Part shown: positions 9,602-21,083 of the stretch, one piece after another | Layout of the letters: every line of letters starts with the position of its first letter | How positions within the stretch are numbered: the stretch's first letter is position 1 | NCBI GenBank assembly: GCA_001598975.1 | Contig: BBXU01001088.1 | Span: 1 to 54,551 of the forward strand | From: Parachlorella kessleri | Taxonomy: Eukaryota; Chlorophyta; Trebouxiophyceae; Chlorellales; Chlorellaceae | Reading direction: 5' to 3' | Length of the DNA: 54,551 nt | Program-made: the position numbers and the translations under genes | Notes under the pieces: model-generated | Seen by the model: only the letters and a program-made list of their open reading frames with translations | What the model was told of the DNA's origin: nothing | Databases searched by the model: none

Positions 9602-12600
9602 CTAGGGGTGGGCACGGCAAAGCTGCACCAGCTGATCCTTCTCTATGCACCCGCTGGAGCCAACACCCCGTGCCGCCAGGTGCTGCTTCAGCTGCCGCAC
9701 GCCCCAGCTAGCATAGTCTGCCGGCTCAGCCCCATTTGCCCCATCTCCCGCAGCCTCTACTGCTTCACTCCCTGCAGCATGCCCGGCAGCTGACCCGACC
9801 CCATCAGGCTGACCCGCAGCAGCAGCAGCTGCTGCTGCGGCCGCTGCCGCCGCGGCCTGTGCCTTGCAGCAGGCCTTGTGATACTTCCAGTGGCGTTTCT
9901 GGCACTGGGGCGAGCAGTAGCGCCGCTGGAGACAGCCGCCGCAGACCATGAGCTTGAGTGGGGCCGCCTTGGTCACGCACCGGAAGTGGTCGTGGCGGCC
10001 GCAGCCGTCGCACACCCTCAGCTCTGTTGGACCCTGCAGGACATTTCCAAGTTTCGGTTTAGGAGGACGGGTGCGTCATGCCACAATACTTGCTTGCCTT
10101 GGCTCCTTCATAAAGACCAAGAAAGAAGTGCGCTGTCAAGCAGGGCGGTCTGCTGGGCTGCGTATTATGGTGGAGCATGCACTGTGCTGCATGGAGGCCA
10201 GTTCTCACCAGCACAGGGAAGACTTCATCAAAGAGGGCGTCTTCTGGCAGAGACAGACGGGCGGCTGTGACGACTGTGGTAGCATTAGGGTCCAGGAGAC
10301 GGGCCAGAAGGCGCGACTGCAGCAGGAAAAGGCAGGTACACCATAATTGGAACACAGGAGGTGCCAGCAACCCTGATTGGCGAGCATGCGATTAGCCTGG
10401 CAAGGCTGTGCCGCTGTTGGGGGGCAGGCTATGTATTACAATCTGGCAGGGGCACATGCCATGGTAGCTTGTGCACCAGGCAGAGGGCTCCTGCCTGTCC
10501 CTAGGCCTGCACACACGGTAGCCGCCTGCAACACCAGGGGCCGTCTTGTTTGCTACCCTACTGACATTGGTGGCTGAGTTGGCCAACTGGTTCCTGCGGG
10601 CTGGGTCCGTGAAGGGCTCCGTCTCCAGGCAGCCTAGCAGCGCCAGCACAGGGTTCAGCATCCGGCGGGTCATGAAGTCAGGGTGGAACAGGAACTTGCG
10701 CAGGCGCGGCAGCAGCTTGCCTCGGAGCTTGCACATCCAGGCATCCTGCATCCAGGTCAGGCAGGTTTGGCTCGGTATGTGTGCATCCTTTATCAAATTT
10801 AGACACCGCATGGGCTGCAACATCCTCAAAGTACCACTTGACTCTGAATTTAGTGCAGGGGTGGGGATCAGTCTTAGGCCTTACAGGAAAGTGGCATGCA
10901 ATGCCAACTGCGCAGCGCCTCCCAGAATAACTGAGGGTCGGTGGAAGACGTCATAAGAGCCCACAGCAGGAGGTCTTTATGGGTGGGTCCATGACAACAA
11001 ATCAATGTAGGACTGACAGCGGGTGCTGTTCACTGACGTTTACTAGACAGGCTGGCAAGCTGACCTGTAGAAAGTCCATCGGGGCCATCAGTCCTCCAGG
11101 GAGGCGTATGGCGCGGTGGGCAAGGGCCGCAGGGATGATGAATTGCAGGCTAAAAAGCATATTGATGGACGCTGTGCCTGTCTTCGTCTCTGCATGGCAT
11201 CCACAGAGTGACGTCGCAGGACTATATTACCATACTGTGTGTTCAAGTAACGACCACTACTAGCTAGCCTGCGCTGCAGTCTGGACTCTAGCTAGCTGGC
11301 TTGCCCTCTCCGCTCAGCCCCCCACCACACTCAGAATGATACACGCCTGCATCAGTAGGATGAGCCATGCCTCTTCTACACTTTGCCTACCCACCCTCAT
11401 AAAAGGCCAGGGCTTCGTCGCTGTCATTCAGCTTCTCGGCAGCGCGCACCAGCACTAGGGGCACATCTGCATCCACACAAGCTGCAGCAAGCAGAAGGGG
11501 GTAGATGTTCCCTTGGCACTTCAAAATCACGCTGGATTTGCTAATGCGTACCTGCGGGCAGCAGTTGCTAAAGGAGTCATGCACGCAGGCATCAGGCATC
11601 CTACGCTCGCCCACAAGACAAGAGAACTTGCATGTACATACCCGTCTGAATCCCTACTTCCTGCGTGGGACATGCTTGCATGGAGCCAAGGCTGTACCAC
11701 ACCGACCACAAGGGGCTTGGCTCCCCTACCTAGGGCCGTGGCTGTGCTGTGTAACTGAATGTGCCAGCCGATGCCTTGAAATGCGTTGAGAATCACGCAC
11801 GCATCTGCTGGGGAGGCCTTGATGAGCTTTGGGCTCAGCTTCACCACAAGTTCCTGCAACAGTGAATGTGAGGTCAGCATCAATCAGCAAGGCCCAACAC
11901 CTATGCAGCCTGACTAGGGGTTTAGTCTTGGCCCCTGCCTGTAGACTAGCAGGGGCCCAGGCTTAGACGGCCTGCTGCCAATGCAACCAGCAAGCGGCAG
12001 GCTTAGCAATTACAAACAGCACTGAAGCGAGATGTAGGGGTCAGTGTGCTAGGGTGGCGCGTCAACCGCCCAGCTGATGGATTTGGCTGGGAGGTGGTGG
12101 TCTGGGAGGTACCTGCTTGGCAGCCTTGGAACCACCAGCAGGGCCTGCCAAGCAACAGGCCCGGGTGTCTCACCTGGATGGCTGGTGGCAGCTTGCCAAC
12201 AGCAGGAATCGCTGGCTGCTCCTGCACCCTGAAGTCGGGCGGTGCTGGGGCCAAGAATGCATCCCCCGCTGCGCAAGGGACAAGATGCCAGGGGCGCTTG
12301 GTTGACCCGAGAGATGCTGTCGTTTGTGCAAAATACAGGCCCAATGCCTTAAGCCTGTCGCAGGCTGGTTTTAGGTGGGATAAGCTGGTTGCTGGATTCT
12401 GTGCGTGGCCCGCCAACCGCACCCTTTCAGCCAAGCTCTGCATCGGTCATCCAACGAACTTTGCTTACCTCAACCTGACACAGTCTGCCTGACACACCTG
12501 AAAATGCCAACTTGGACAGGCACTCTAGTGCCAAATGAGTGGTTGAACAAAGGGGGTCGCGGGAAAGTTTCAACAGGCGGAACACGATGCCTGCACTTAC

Positions 12601-14238
12601 GCCCATGCCTAGTTAAGTGGCAGGTAAAGCTTCCTCACCCAAGGGCGTGCTGGCGTGCTATGTTATCTGACATTGGAGCCTAAGTGACATATAAACCCAC
12701 TGTCTGAGTGAAGCTATGACCGCTACCAAAAACATAACTGTACCGCGGCTGCACTATACCCTCATCCGCTCAGGCAAGGAGGCAAGTTGCATGTCTACTC
12801 ACCTTGGTCCACTAGTTTCTTGACATGAGATATCAGGCCAGCCTCCTTTGACACCAGGCGCTGGACAACAAACAGTGCCCTGCAACAGTTCAGCCCAGCC
12901 AGGACTGGAAATGCAAGGGTAGCATGGCTGCCATTTGCACAGTCCCAAGCTGCTTGGCTTCACAGTGTCTGCCACCCAGCCAGCACTTGTCGGGCTCAGC
13001 TATTGACCCAACATTTACACAAAATGCCTGGAAGTCCTGGTTGTCGGACCACACCACACGCTGCACCTTGCCAACATTGACCAAAGATGCCTTGCAACCA
13101 AAAGGGACTATGTGCAGAGACCACTCACTTGTCATTCAGAACCTTCAACTGATCAGGCCTCAAAGCTTGGCCCACTGCCTCTACCAGAACATCTGCCACC
13201 CAGCTACGGTGCTTCTCGCTCTGCAGGTTGAGCATTACTAGAATTCACTTATCATTATGCGCTCATAATGCTCCACAGGGTAGACGTGCAGCTTGGTTGC
13301 CCTAAGTTGCCAGCTTGCCTAGCCTCATGTGTGGCTCAAGAACCTCTTAGACATTTACCTCCTGAACCTCAGTGACAGAAGCCTGATCGTGCCATGGCGG
13401 TGCTGTGCATCCTATGCCAGCTAGCAAACTGGCAAGCGCAACACCACGGCAAGGGTCGGTTGCGGCGTACCTCCAGAAATGCTGCCAGGACCCAGGAGGC
13501 ACAGATGAAGCCCTCTGGGTCAAGCGCAGGTCCAGCAGGGCCCTCCCCGCCCTTCCGCAAGATGGAGGCGGCCACTTCCAGCAAGCGCGGCTCCGCTGCC
13601 AGGGCCTGCTGCCTGAGATCCCAGCCGGCGGAGTTGGAGCCGCCACCAAGCAGCAGGAGCCGGCCCAGAAAGGCAAGGGCTTGCGACTGTATGGTAAGCC
13701 CGATGCCGCTCAGATCGCAAGAACCCGCAGGGGCATTGCGCAGGGGCTCCGCAGCGAGACGGCAGGCAACGGGTATGAGCCGAAGGAAGTGAGCCTGCAC
13801 TGGTTTCCCTGATGCGGTGACGTCCATTGCACATAGCATGGCCACCAGTTGCACGTGGGGATGGCCATGTGTCAGAGCTCGTTCAAGGAAAGTTGCTACC
13901 GCAGGGCTGCCAGCCAGCAGGGTCTGGGCGGCAGGCCGATCGGCGCATTCTCTCAGCCAAGTGCCCGCTAGTAACGGCACAGTCGCAGCCGAGGCACCCT
14001 TTGTTGCTAGCTGCAAGAAAACAAACGGCAAGCTCTGTTGATAGAAAGGCTGCAGGGATCGTGAACAGTGCATGGCTGGTCCAAGACTGGCAGTGCGTGC
14101 CCCACCCACCCCAGATAGCAAACTCGCCTCTTTCGATGCGCGCTGGAGCAAAACCTTTAACCCGTCAAAAGTAGGCTTTATTGTTGTATTGCCTAGGGCG
14201 AATTGAGAGCGGAACTGTGGGGATGGTTCCCAAGTCAT
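9602..14238 (-). CDS. MYND array gene A: helical-repeat / MYND / SAP-like protein
   Basis: About a dozen exons. The start is MTWEPSPQFRS at 14238, chosen because B, C and D begin alike. An N-terminal exon (KPTFDGLKVLLQRASKEAS) is followed by a long helical exon (about 13470-14020, LAGSPAVATFLERALTHGHP ... LRQQALAAEPRLLEVAASIL). Short helical exons then resemble armadillo/HEAT-type repeats: HRSWVADVLVEAVGQALRP, VSKEAGLISHVKKLVDQ, KLPPAIQ, SPADACVILNAFQGIGWHI, VLVRAAEKLNDSDEALAFYE, KLRGKLLPRLRKFLFHPDF, LLARLLDPNATTV. The last exon, 9602-10033, holds a MYND finger (VCDGC ... MVCGGC ... YCSPQCQKRHWKYHKACC), an Ala-rich linker and a SAP-like tail (SWGVRQLKQHLAARGV, CIEKDQLVQLCRAHP, TAG). I see no lesion. 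MYND fingers bind peptides or other proteins, and its partner is unknown. Confidence 0.8.
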
Positions 14239-14381
14239 GTGCAGTGGGCGACTCAGCCTTGTAGTAGCTTGCCGCACGAACTATGGTGCTTAACATAAAG
14301 CTTGACAAGTGGCAATTCATGTGCAGTTCATGCTTGTTTGTATCACTCCATCCTGCTGTGCTGTGCACAAGGACACCCGGG

Positions 14382-14392
14382 GCGCAAGCGCT
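14382..14392 (-). promoter_or_regulatory. Shared upstream motif GCGCAAGCGCT, copy A
   Basis: The motif lies about 150 bp upstream of the A start codon. The same 11-mer occurs upstream of B (20079-20089) and C (25973-25983), with one change upstream of D (31226-31236). It is a candidate promoter or 5'-UTR element. Confidence 0.35.
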
Positions 14393-15207
14393 GTGACGAG
14401 TATGGGTGGCAGCCACTGGCAAGTAGTGCGAACAGCCGGAGTTCGAAACAGGGAGTGAGAGCTGGGCTGTCCTAGCAGGACTAGATGCACAATGCGCCTG
14501 AGTTGTACCTTGTACTCAACACACTGTCATTGCGCAGTGTGCGTTTAACCAAATTGGTTTAACCACTTCCCGACTCGGCCATTATTTGAAGCGCTTGCCT
14601 TGGTGATCGGGTCTGAGGGCGTAGTGTCCTCCTCAAGTCGCCTTACAAGTTGTGACCACCTGGCCAGGGTTCCACAACCACTGGCAAGACTGACCGTGGA
14701 ATGCCCCAATGGCAACCTTTTGAGGGACACCTACCGCCCGAGAGACCCCCCCCAAACTGCGCCCCGGGACGTGTTCCCCCTGATGACCGAATCCCTGACG
14801 AAGGGTCTGCGGCTGGCCTAGGGTGGCACCCCTCACACCGTGCTCACCACTTTGCGGCACCCAAACCTGAGCTTCACTGCTGTAGTGGTGCCTGGAAACT
14901 TGCCTGGACAGGAAGTAGCTGAGCCAGTAAATGACCATGGGAAAGCCAGCTAACGCCCTTCTAACGCTGCAGGGTGCTACAAAGCTGCACAAATGGCTGG
15001 AATAAATCCCTCATCGAGCTTGTTGGCCAACCTGCCGGCCGACCAGGAATCCCTGATCAACCTGTTCTTCATCTGGTGCTCAGCTGCGTCTCAAAATGTC
15101 AACAGGCAGGCAGGTATGTCTGAAGGAAAACCTACTGGTACAGTCTCTCACTCCTCATCAAGACCGACAAAATGCCCCATCTTTTAACAGGTAGTTGAGC
15201 TGCATGG

Positions 15208-15315
15208 CGAAGGATGCTGTGCAGCATGTGTTAGGTAAGTAGGACATGGCCAGCTTAAGCCACGTTCTGCGCTTCGCTCAGGATGGCCTAGCACACTCCA
15301 CCAGCTGCTCGTCGA
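15208..15315 (-). pseudogene. Truncated 3' end of a D-type MYND gene
   Basis: The stretch gatgctgtg.agca ... gtaagtaggacatg.ccagctt.agcca continues into aggatg..ct..gcaca.ctccaccagctg. It matches about 26641-26740, the spacer plus the last codons (KEQLVELCKAHP) of gene D. Similarity stops after about 35 bp of coding sequence. Confidence 0.65.
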
Positions 15316-15469
15316 TCTAACAACCGTCAAAGTCAACCTGGATCCAGCCCACTGCGCACCCCATTAGGATAGAGGTACAGTTGGCATGTATGTAAAAGTC
15401 AAACGATAACATTGATTTACATAGCATAAGAAAAAGAATGCTAAGCCATATCGCCTGATTTCTGCTAGT

Positions 15470-15671
15470 GTGTGAGACAAAGTTGCACAGCAGCTCCTTC
15501 TCTGCACACCCACAGGGAGTCCACAGCCTGTGCCGCCAGGTACTGCTCCAGCTGCCACAGCTCCCAGAGGGCAAAGTTCCCCTGCTAGGTCCCGTCTGCC
15601 CTACCTCCAGCCGCCAGTGTCTCGAGGGGCCCCGCAGCATGCCCGGCAGCAGCTGACCTCCCCTCATCAGG
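15470..15671 (-). pseudogene. Decayed SAP-like tail of gene B
   Basis: Downstream of B's TAG, the sequence still aligns with the tails of A and D (FALWELWQLEQYLAAQAVD against FASWSVRQLKQHLTARGVD). It has a second in-frame TAG, and the second half (CAEKELLCNF against CVEKEQLVEL) lies in another frame. Confidence 0.65.
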
Positions 15672-18600
15672 CTACCCCGAGGCTGCTGCTGCCTCTGCTG
15701 CCGCTGCCTGTGCCTTGCAGCAGGCCTTGTGATGCTTCCAGTGACGTTTCTGACACTGGGGCGAGCAGTAGCGCCGCTGGCGGCAGCCGTTGCAGACCAT
15801 GAGCTTGAGCGGGGCCGCCTTGGTCACGCAGCGGAAGTGGTCGTGGCAGCCGCAGCCGTCGCACACCCTCAGCTCTGCTGGGCCCTGCAGTGCAGTGCAG
15901 CTCGGCTGCTATTTTGGCCACATCTCTCCCATTTGATTTCATGGGTAGCCCCCTGAGAGGCTTTTTCTGTACTTCCTCTCTTACGAGAAGTATGTCCTTT
16001 GTGTGCAACTGCTGGTCAAGCAAGCCGTGCTGCTAAGGTTGCTTAGACCAGGATGGCGGCCAGATACGGTGGCTGCTGCTGCATGGAGATCTGCACTCCT
16101 TACCAGCACAGGAAAGACCTCATCAAAGAGAGTGCCTTCTGGTAGTGACAGACGGTCGACGAAGATGACGGTGGCAGCATTAGGGTCCAGGAGGCGGGCC
16201 AGAAGGCGCAACTGCAGCAGGGCAGGGCACAGAGCATGAACACCATCATGAGAGCATGGGAACCAGACACCCAAAGCATGTAAGGAGCCTGGTAAGGCTG
16301 TGCCGCTCATGGGGCCTGCTATGCATGTTTGGCAAGGGCACATGCTACGGTTGCACTTGCAACAGGCAAGGAATCTACGGGCCTTCCCCAGGCCTGCATA
16401 CACGGCAGCTGCCTGCAACAGCAAGTGCCGCTTTTGCCGCTACCCGACTGACATTGGTGGGTGAGTTGGCCAGCTGATCCCTGCCGGCTTCGTCCGAGAC
16501 AGGCTCCATCTCCAGGCAGCCCAACACCGCCAGCAGCGAGATCATCACGCGCCGCGTCATGACGTCAGGGTGGAACAGGAACTTGCGCAGGCGCGGCAGC
16601 AACTTCCCCCGAAGATCGCACAGCCAGGTATCCTACACCCAGGGCGGGCGGATTTGGCTGCTACATGTGCATCTCTAGGCAAGTCTGGACTCCCCATGGG
16701 CTGCAGCGTTCGGAGACCTCGCTCAAAGGCATTGTAAGGGGTGGAACTGGTCTTAGGCCCCAGAGGAGAGGTGGTTGCTATGCCAGCTGCTGGCGCTGCC
16801 CAGCATGATAAATGGCAGCAGAGGCACAATGCGACACCACATAAGTTATCACAGTGCATCGCGCGACCCCTTGACACTGAGTCGTTGCTGGGCTGACAGC
16901 CCTGGGTGCATATTATGAATAGGCTGTCAAGCTGACCTGTGGAGGGTCCATCGAGGCCGTGAGGTCCTTGAGTAGGCTCATGGCATGGTGGGACACTGCC
17001 GAAGGGATGATGAAATCCATGCTCAGAAGCATGTTGATGGACGCTGTGCCCAGCTTAGTCTCTGCACGGCATACATGCAGACCGTAACTCCAGGGGGGTA
17101 AATGTACACCTTCCAGCTAGCCTGCCCCGCAGTCCGACTGTTGCTAGCTAGCTGGTCCTCTTGTCCATGCCCACCACTGTCAGAGCCACATGCTTGCATC
17201 AACTGTACGAGCTTTGCGTCTCCTTTGCTTAGCCAACCCACCATCCTTAAACGCTAGGGCTTCCCTGCTGTCGTCCAGCTTCTTGGCAGCGCGAACAAGC
17301 ACCAGGAGTACATCTGCATTCACACAAGCTGCAGCAAGCAGAAGAGGGGGCTGGATGTTACTTGGCACCCACAGTTCCTGCTGGATTTGCCCGGGCATAT
17401 CTGCAGGCAAGGTCAGGCAGCCAGGCATCAGTCAGTGTCAGCTCGCCAGCAAAGAAGTGAAGTGCATGGACATACCCGTCCAACCACCTAGTGCCTGCGT
17501 GGAACTGCGGTGCACAGAGTAGACGCTGTGGCATACCGACAACAAGGGGCCTGGCTCCCGTACCTAGGGCTGTGGCTGTGGCTGAGCTGTCTCCCTGGAT
17601 GTGCCATGCAATGCCCTGGAATGTGTTGAGGACCAGGCATGCATTCTCTGGGGAGGCCTTGATGACCTGTGGGCTCAGCCTGGCCACCAGCTCCTGGCTC
17701 CAGCATAGGGGCGGGGTCAGTAACAGTAGGCAAGGCCGCATCAGCTGTGCGCCACTCTCCCCAAGGCATTGGTGTGGCTGGAAGGTGGTAGGCTACAATG
17801 TACCAAGCGTGGCACTGCCATAAGCAGCAGCAACTGCCAAGCATCACCTCCCGGGTGTCTCACCTGGATGACTGGCGGCAGCTTCCCGACAGCAGGATCG
17901 GCTGGCTGGTCTTGCACGCTGAAGCAGGGGGGTGCTGTGGCCAGGAATGCATCCCCCACTGCTCAAAGGCCAGGATGCCAGGGGCACTTGCTTGTAGCTG
18001 CCAGACATAACTCTAGGTGCTAACACTTTTGCGGAAATGAGCAGGCCCAATGCCCAAGCATACCCGTGCGTCTCAGCTAGAGGGACGTGCGTGGCCTCAC
18101 CCTGTCAAAAACCAGCCCAGCAAGTCCTCTAAAGCCCTGCATCGGCGGTCCAACCAGCCCTGCTCACCTCAAAGCAAGCATTGTCTGTCTAACATACCTG
18201 AGAAAGCCAAATCGGACAGGAGGTCCAGCGCCGGAGTAGTGATGAAAGACACCGGGTTCCTTGTGAGTTCTAACAGGCGGAACACGATGCCTGCGCATAT
18301 GCACATGCCCTCTATACAAGGCAGATAAGACTTCCTCCATGCGTCGGCCTGGTGGTATGCTATGTGAGCGGCCTTGTAGCCTGTGTGACATATAATCCTA
18401 CTGCCCGACCGAAGCAATGACCGCTGCCATATATGCTCTTCAAATGTACCGTGCCTTCGCCGGATTTTCAAGCTTTTGGCCAAGGAGGCAAGTGACCTCA
18501 CTCCTCACCTTGGTCCACTAGTTGTCTGACATGAGATGCCAGGCCAAGCTCCTTCGACACAAGCTTCTTGGCAGCAAACAGCGACCTGCAATGTCTCAGC

Positions 18601-19932
18601 ACAACCAGGATTGAAGATAACAAAGCAAGTGCCCATGACAAACTGCAGTCCAAGATGCCTGACAAGCAGCCAGCACTCTTTGGGCTCAGCCGATCAAGTC
18701 CGCTTTCTGGAATCAGATTATCCACCCCGTGTCGCCACCATTGCCCAGAGGGACAAGAACTCCTTGCCACCAGCATCGATGAGCCAAAGGAGCTCTGCGC
18801 AGGAACCACTCACTTGCCGCACAAAATCTCCAACTGACCAGGCCGCATAGCTGCTCCCAGTGCCTCTACCAGAACATCTGCCACCCAGCTTCGGTGCGTT
18901 GGATCCTGCAGGCCAGGTGTTGTCAAGTACCAACCGCCGGCATTGGAGACGCTGTCAAGATGGGTATGTTTGAGCATGGGGCACTTGCTACACACTCTCC
19001 CAGCTTCTTCAGTCTGCACTGTGACCCTATGAAGCAGCCACCAAACATGTAGGCACCCACCCACGCTATGGCAGTGCTGGGCATACACCAACCAGCCCAG
19101 GGTTGCACGCCCACCACATACGTGGGCAGTGCGAGTGGGAGCGTACCTCCAGGCATGCGGCCAGGACCCACAATGCACCGCCGAAGCCCTCCGGGTGAAC
19201 CACGGGCACACCAGGGGCCCCCATGTCCCTCCTCAGGATGGCGGCTGCCACGTCCAGCAAGCGCGGCTCTGCTGCCAGGGCCTGCTGCCTGAGGTCCCCA
19301 CGGGCGCCCACGCTGCGCAGCAGAAGCCGGCCCAGGAAGCTGAGGGCTGACAACTGTAGTAAGTACCCGACGTCTCTCAGACCATCCGGGTCCACAGAGG
19401 TGTTGCGCAGCGGCTCCGCTGCAAGACGGCTCACGATGGGTACGAGCTTGTGGAAGTGAGCCTCCACCTGCCGTCGTGAGTCGCTAAGGCGCTCCGCACA
19501 CACCACCGCTCTTGCTTGCACAGAGGGATGACCACGCGCCAGGGCTCGTTCAAGGAAGGTTGCTACCGCAGGGCTGCCGGCCAGCAGGGCCTGGGCGGCG
19601 GGCCGCTTGGCACACTCCACCAGCCAGCTGACGGCTAGAAATGAAAGGCTCTGAGCCGAGGTAACTTTCGTTGCTAGCTGTAATAGACCAAACGGCAAGC
19701 TCTGTCGGTGACAAGGCTGCAGGAATAGTGGCTAGTGCATGGCTGGTGCTCCATGGTGCCAGACTGCCAGGGACAGGGCAGGTCCCCGTTGCGACCCACG
19801 TGTGATAGTAAGTAAACTCGCCTTCTTAGATGCGCGCTTGAGCAACTGTTTCAGGCCGTCGAAGGTAGGGTTTAACGTAAGCTTGCCTTGAGCGAATTCT
19901 GAGCAGAGCTGTGGGGATGGTTCCCAAGTCAT
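15672..19932 (-). CDS. MYND array gene B: helical-repeat / MYND protein, tail lost
   Basis: Paralog of A with the same exon order. The start MTWEPSPQLCSEFAQGK is at 19932. The large helical exon (about 19146-19690) is uninterrupted (LAGSPAVATFLERALARGHP, LRQQALAAEPRLLDVAAAIL). The next exons read DPTHRSWVADVLVEALGAAM, LVSKELGLASHVRQLVDQ, AGIVFRLLELTRNPVSF, LVLVRAAKKLDDSREALAF and KFLFHPDVMTRRVMISLLAV. The MYND finger is intact (CDGCGCHDHFRCV ... CNGCRQRRYCSPQCQKRHWK). The frame then ends at TAG 15672-15674, right after the Ala-rich linker, where A reads CAG. The predicted product therefore ends about 70 residues early without the SAP-like tail, and the remaining tail DNA has decayed. The gene may make a truncated protein or be a pseudogene. 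Its introns are very similar to those of C, so B and C are the youngest pair. Confidence 0.65.
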
Positions 19933-20224
19933 GTGCAGTGGGCGACTCAGCCTTGCAGTAGCTTGCCGCACGAACTATGGTGCTTAACAGAAAGCTTGAC
20001 AAGTGGCAATTCATCTGCAGTTCATGCTTGGTTTGTATCACTCCATCCTGCTGTGCTGTGCATGAGGACACCCCAGGCGCGCAAGCGCTCTTCTTAACTT
20101 CAGGCGGTGAGATGCTGGCTGTATCCGTCCGTGGTTGCAAACTGTGCGTGTTCAATCAACTCTGCTACTCAAGCACTGTGATAAGAATTGCCACGGTAAC
20201 AGGGCTTGAGGGTGGAGCGACCGG

Positions 20225-20252
20225 ACTGGAGCAGGTCGCGACCTGCTCCAGT
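20225..20252. repeat. 28-nt perfect palindrome
   Basis: The half-site actggagcaggtcg (20225-20238) is followed immediately by its exact reverse complement (20239-20252). The homologous upstream blocks of A and C lack the symmetry, so it arose in the B lineage. Confidence 0.9.
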
Positions 20253-20716
20253 GTGCCTTGCAACTTGACGACCTGGCAAAAGTCGCGATACCACTGGCAG
20301 GGACAACCCCGGGTGCAGTGCCCCAGACACATCCCTTAGGAGGGGATGCCCGCCGCTTGAGACACCCCCAGAGACTGCACCCCGGCATGTCATTCCCAGG
20401 TGACCTTATTCTAGCGCAATACTCGGTGGCCCGCCTAGGGTGCCTCAGGTGGCCTTCCAAGCCACTCTGATGCAGTGCCTAAGGACTGTAAACCAGCCGG
20501 GATTTTGGTTGCTGGCAGCCGTGTTCACGAGCCACTGAGTAGACTTAGAAGAGGCTAAGGTTGCAGGGCAACAGCTAGGTGCGGTAGTGGCTAGAGCGAA
20601 CCACTATTTCGATGTGTTAGCCGACCTGCTGGCTGAGGAGGAAGACGATCGGAGCAACTCGTTGTCCTCCTACCAAGTCTGACTAATGCCCCGCCCCATA
20701 CTATGACTTAGCACTT

Positions 20717-20790
20717 AGGAAGGTGGCTGCCTTCCATGACTAGGCACAGGAAAACAGTCTCCAAAGTTGAGGGCTCCTTTGTTTGACTCA
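20717..20790 (+). pseudogene. Relic of the serine protease last exon
   Basis: It aligns with 9115-9186, the end of the protease gene: ggtggctgcctt.ca, then ag...cagtctc..a.gttgagggctcct. An in-frame TAG replaces the Asn-Trp codons after the His codon (cat gac tag), and the final stop is lost. No upstream protease exons are visible nearby. Confidence 0.75.
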
Positions 20791-21083
20791 AGGTTGAGCC
20801 GGCAGCAACTGCAGGCTGCCGCAAGTAGGCAGGTCCCTCTCTGTTGCTGAAAAAGTCGTTGTGCACATCGCGGCCGTTGATACCTCGGTGTCCCGGCTGT
20901 GAGCTGGTCTTTGTCTTCTGCCTCCCTCTTCCTACTTCGAGCATACAAAACCTCCACTGCCTTACACCTCACGAGCTCTTCGCCTTCCCATGCTGGATAA
21001 TCTCCTTGTGCTCCGTTTGCAGGAGGGAACATTGTGCAAGTCACTTGAAAACAAACGTCCTACGCCCGTATTGTCAGCATCTT

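Larger units (their letters stand above)
14239..15671. other. Spacer A-B: upstream block plus D-type fragment
   Basis: From the gene A start this holds a GCGCAAGCGCT motif (14382-14392). A block at about 14580-15240 follows that is partly shared with the B and C upstream regions. Next comes a fragment matching the 3' end of gene D (15208-15315). From 15340 on there is A-type 3' flank. The degraded SAP-like tail of B lies at about 15470-15590. Short open frames on both strands of the block are not conserved in translation between copies. Confidence 0.55.
19933..21083. other. Spacer B-C: upstream block, palindrome, protease relic
   Basis: This holds the B upstream motif (20079-20089), an upstream block (about 20150-20690) with a perfect palindrome, a relic of the serine protease last exon (20717-20790), and a region resembling the protease/A spacer (20800-21083). 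I see no intact gene. Confidence 0.6.

Noticed and set aside
14580..15240. A plus-strand gene in the repeated upstream blocks (fragments such as LADLLAEEEDDRSN at about 20620)
   Set aside because: The DNA is partly shared among the A, B and C blocks, but translations are not conserved in any one frame and all are interrupted. It is kept as a duplicated upstream block only.
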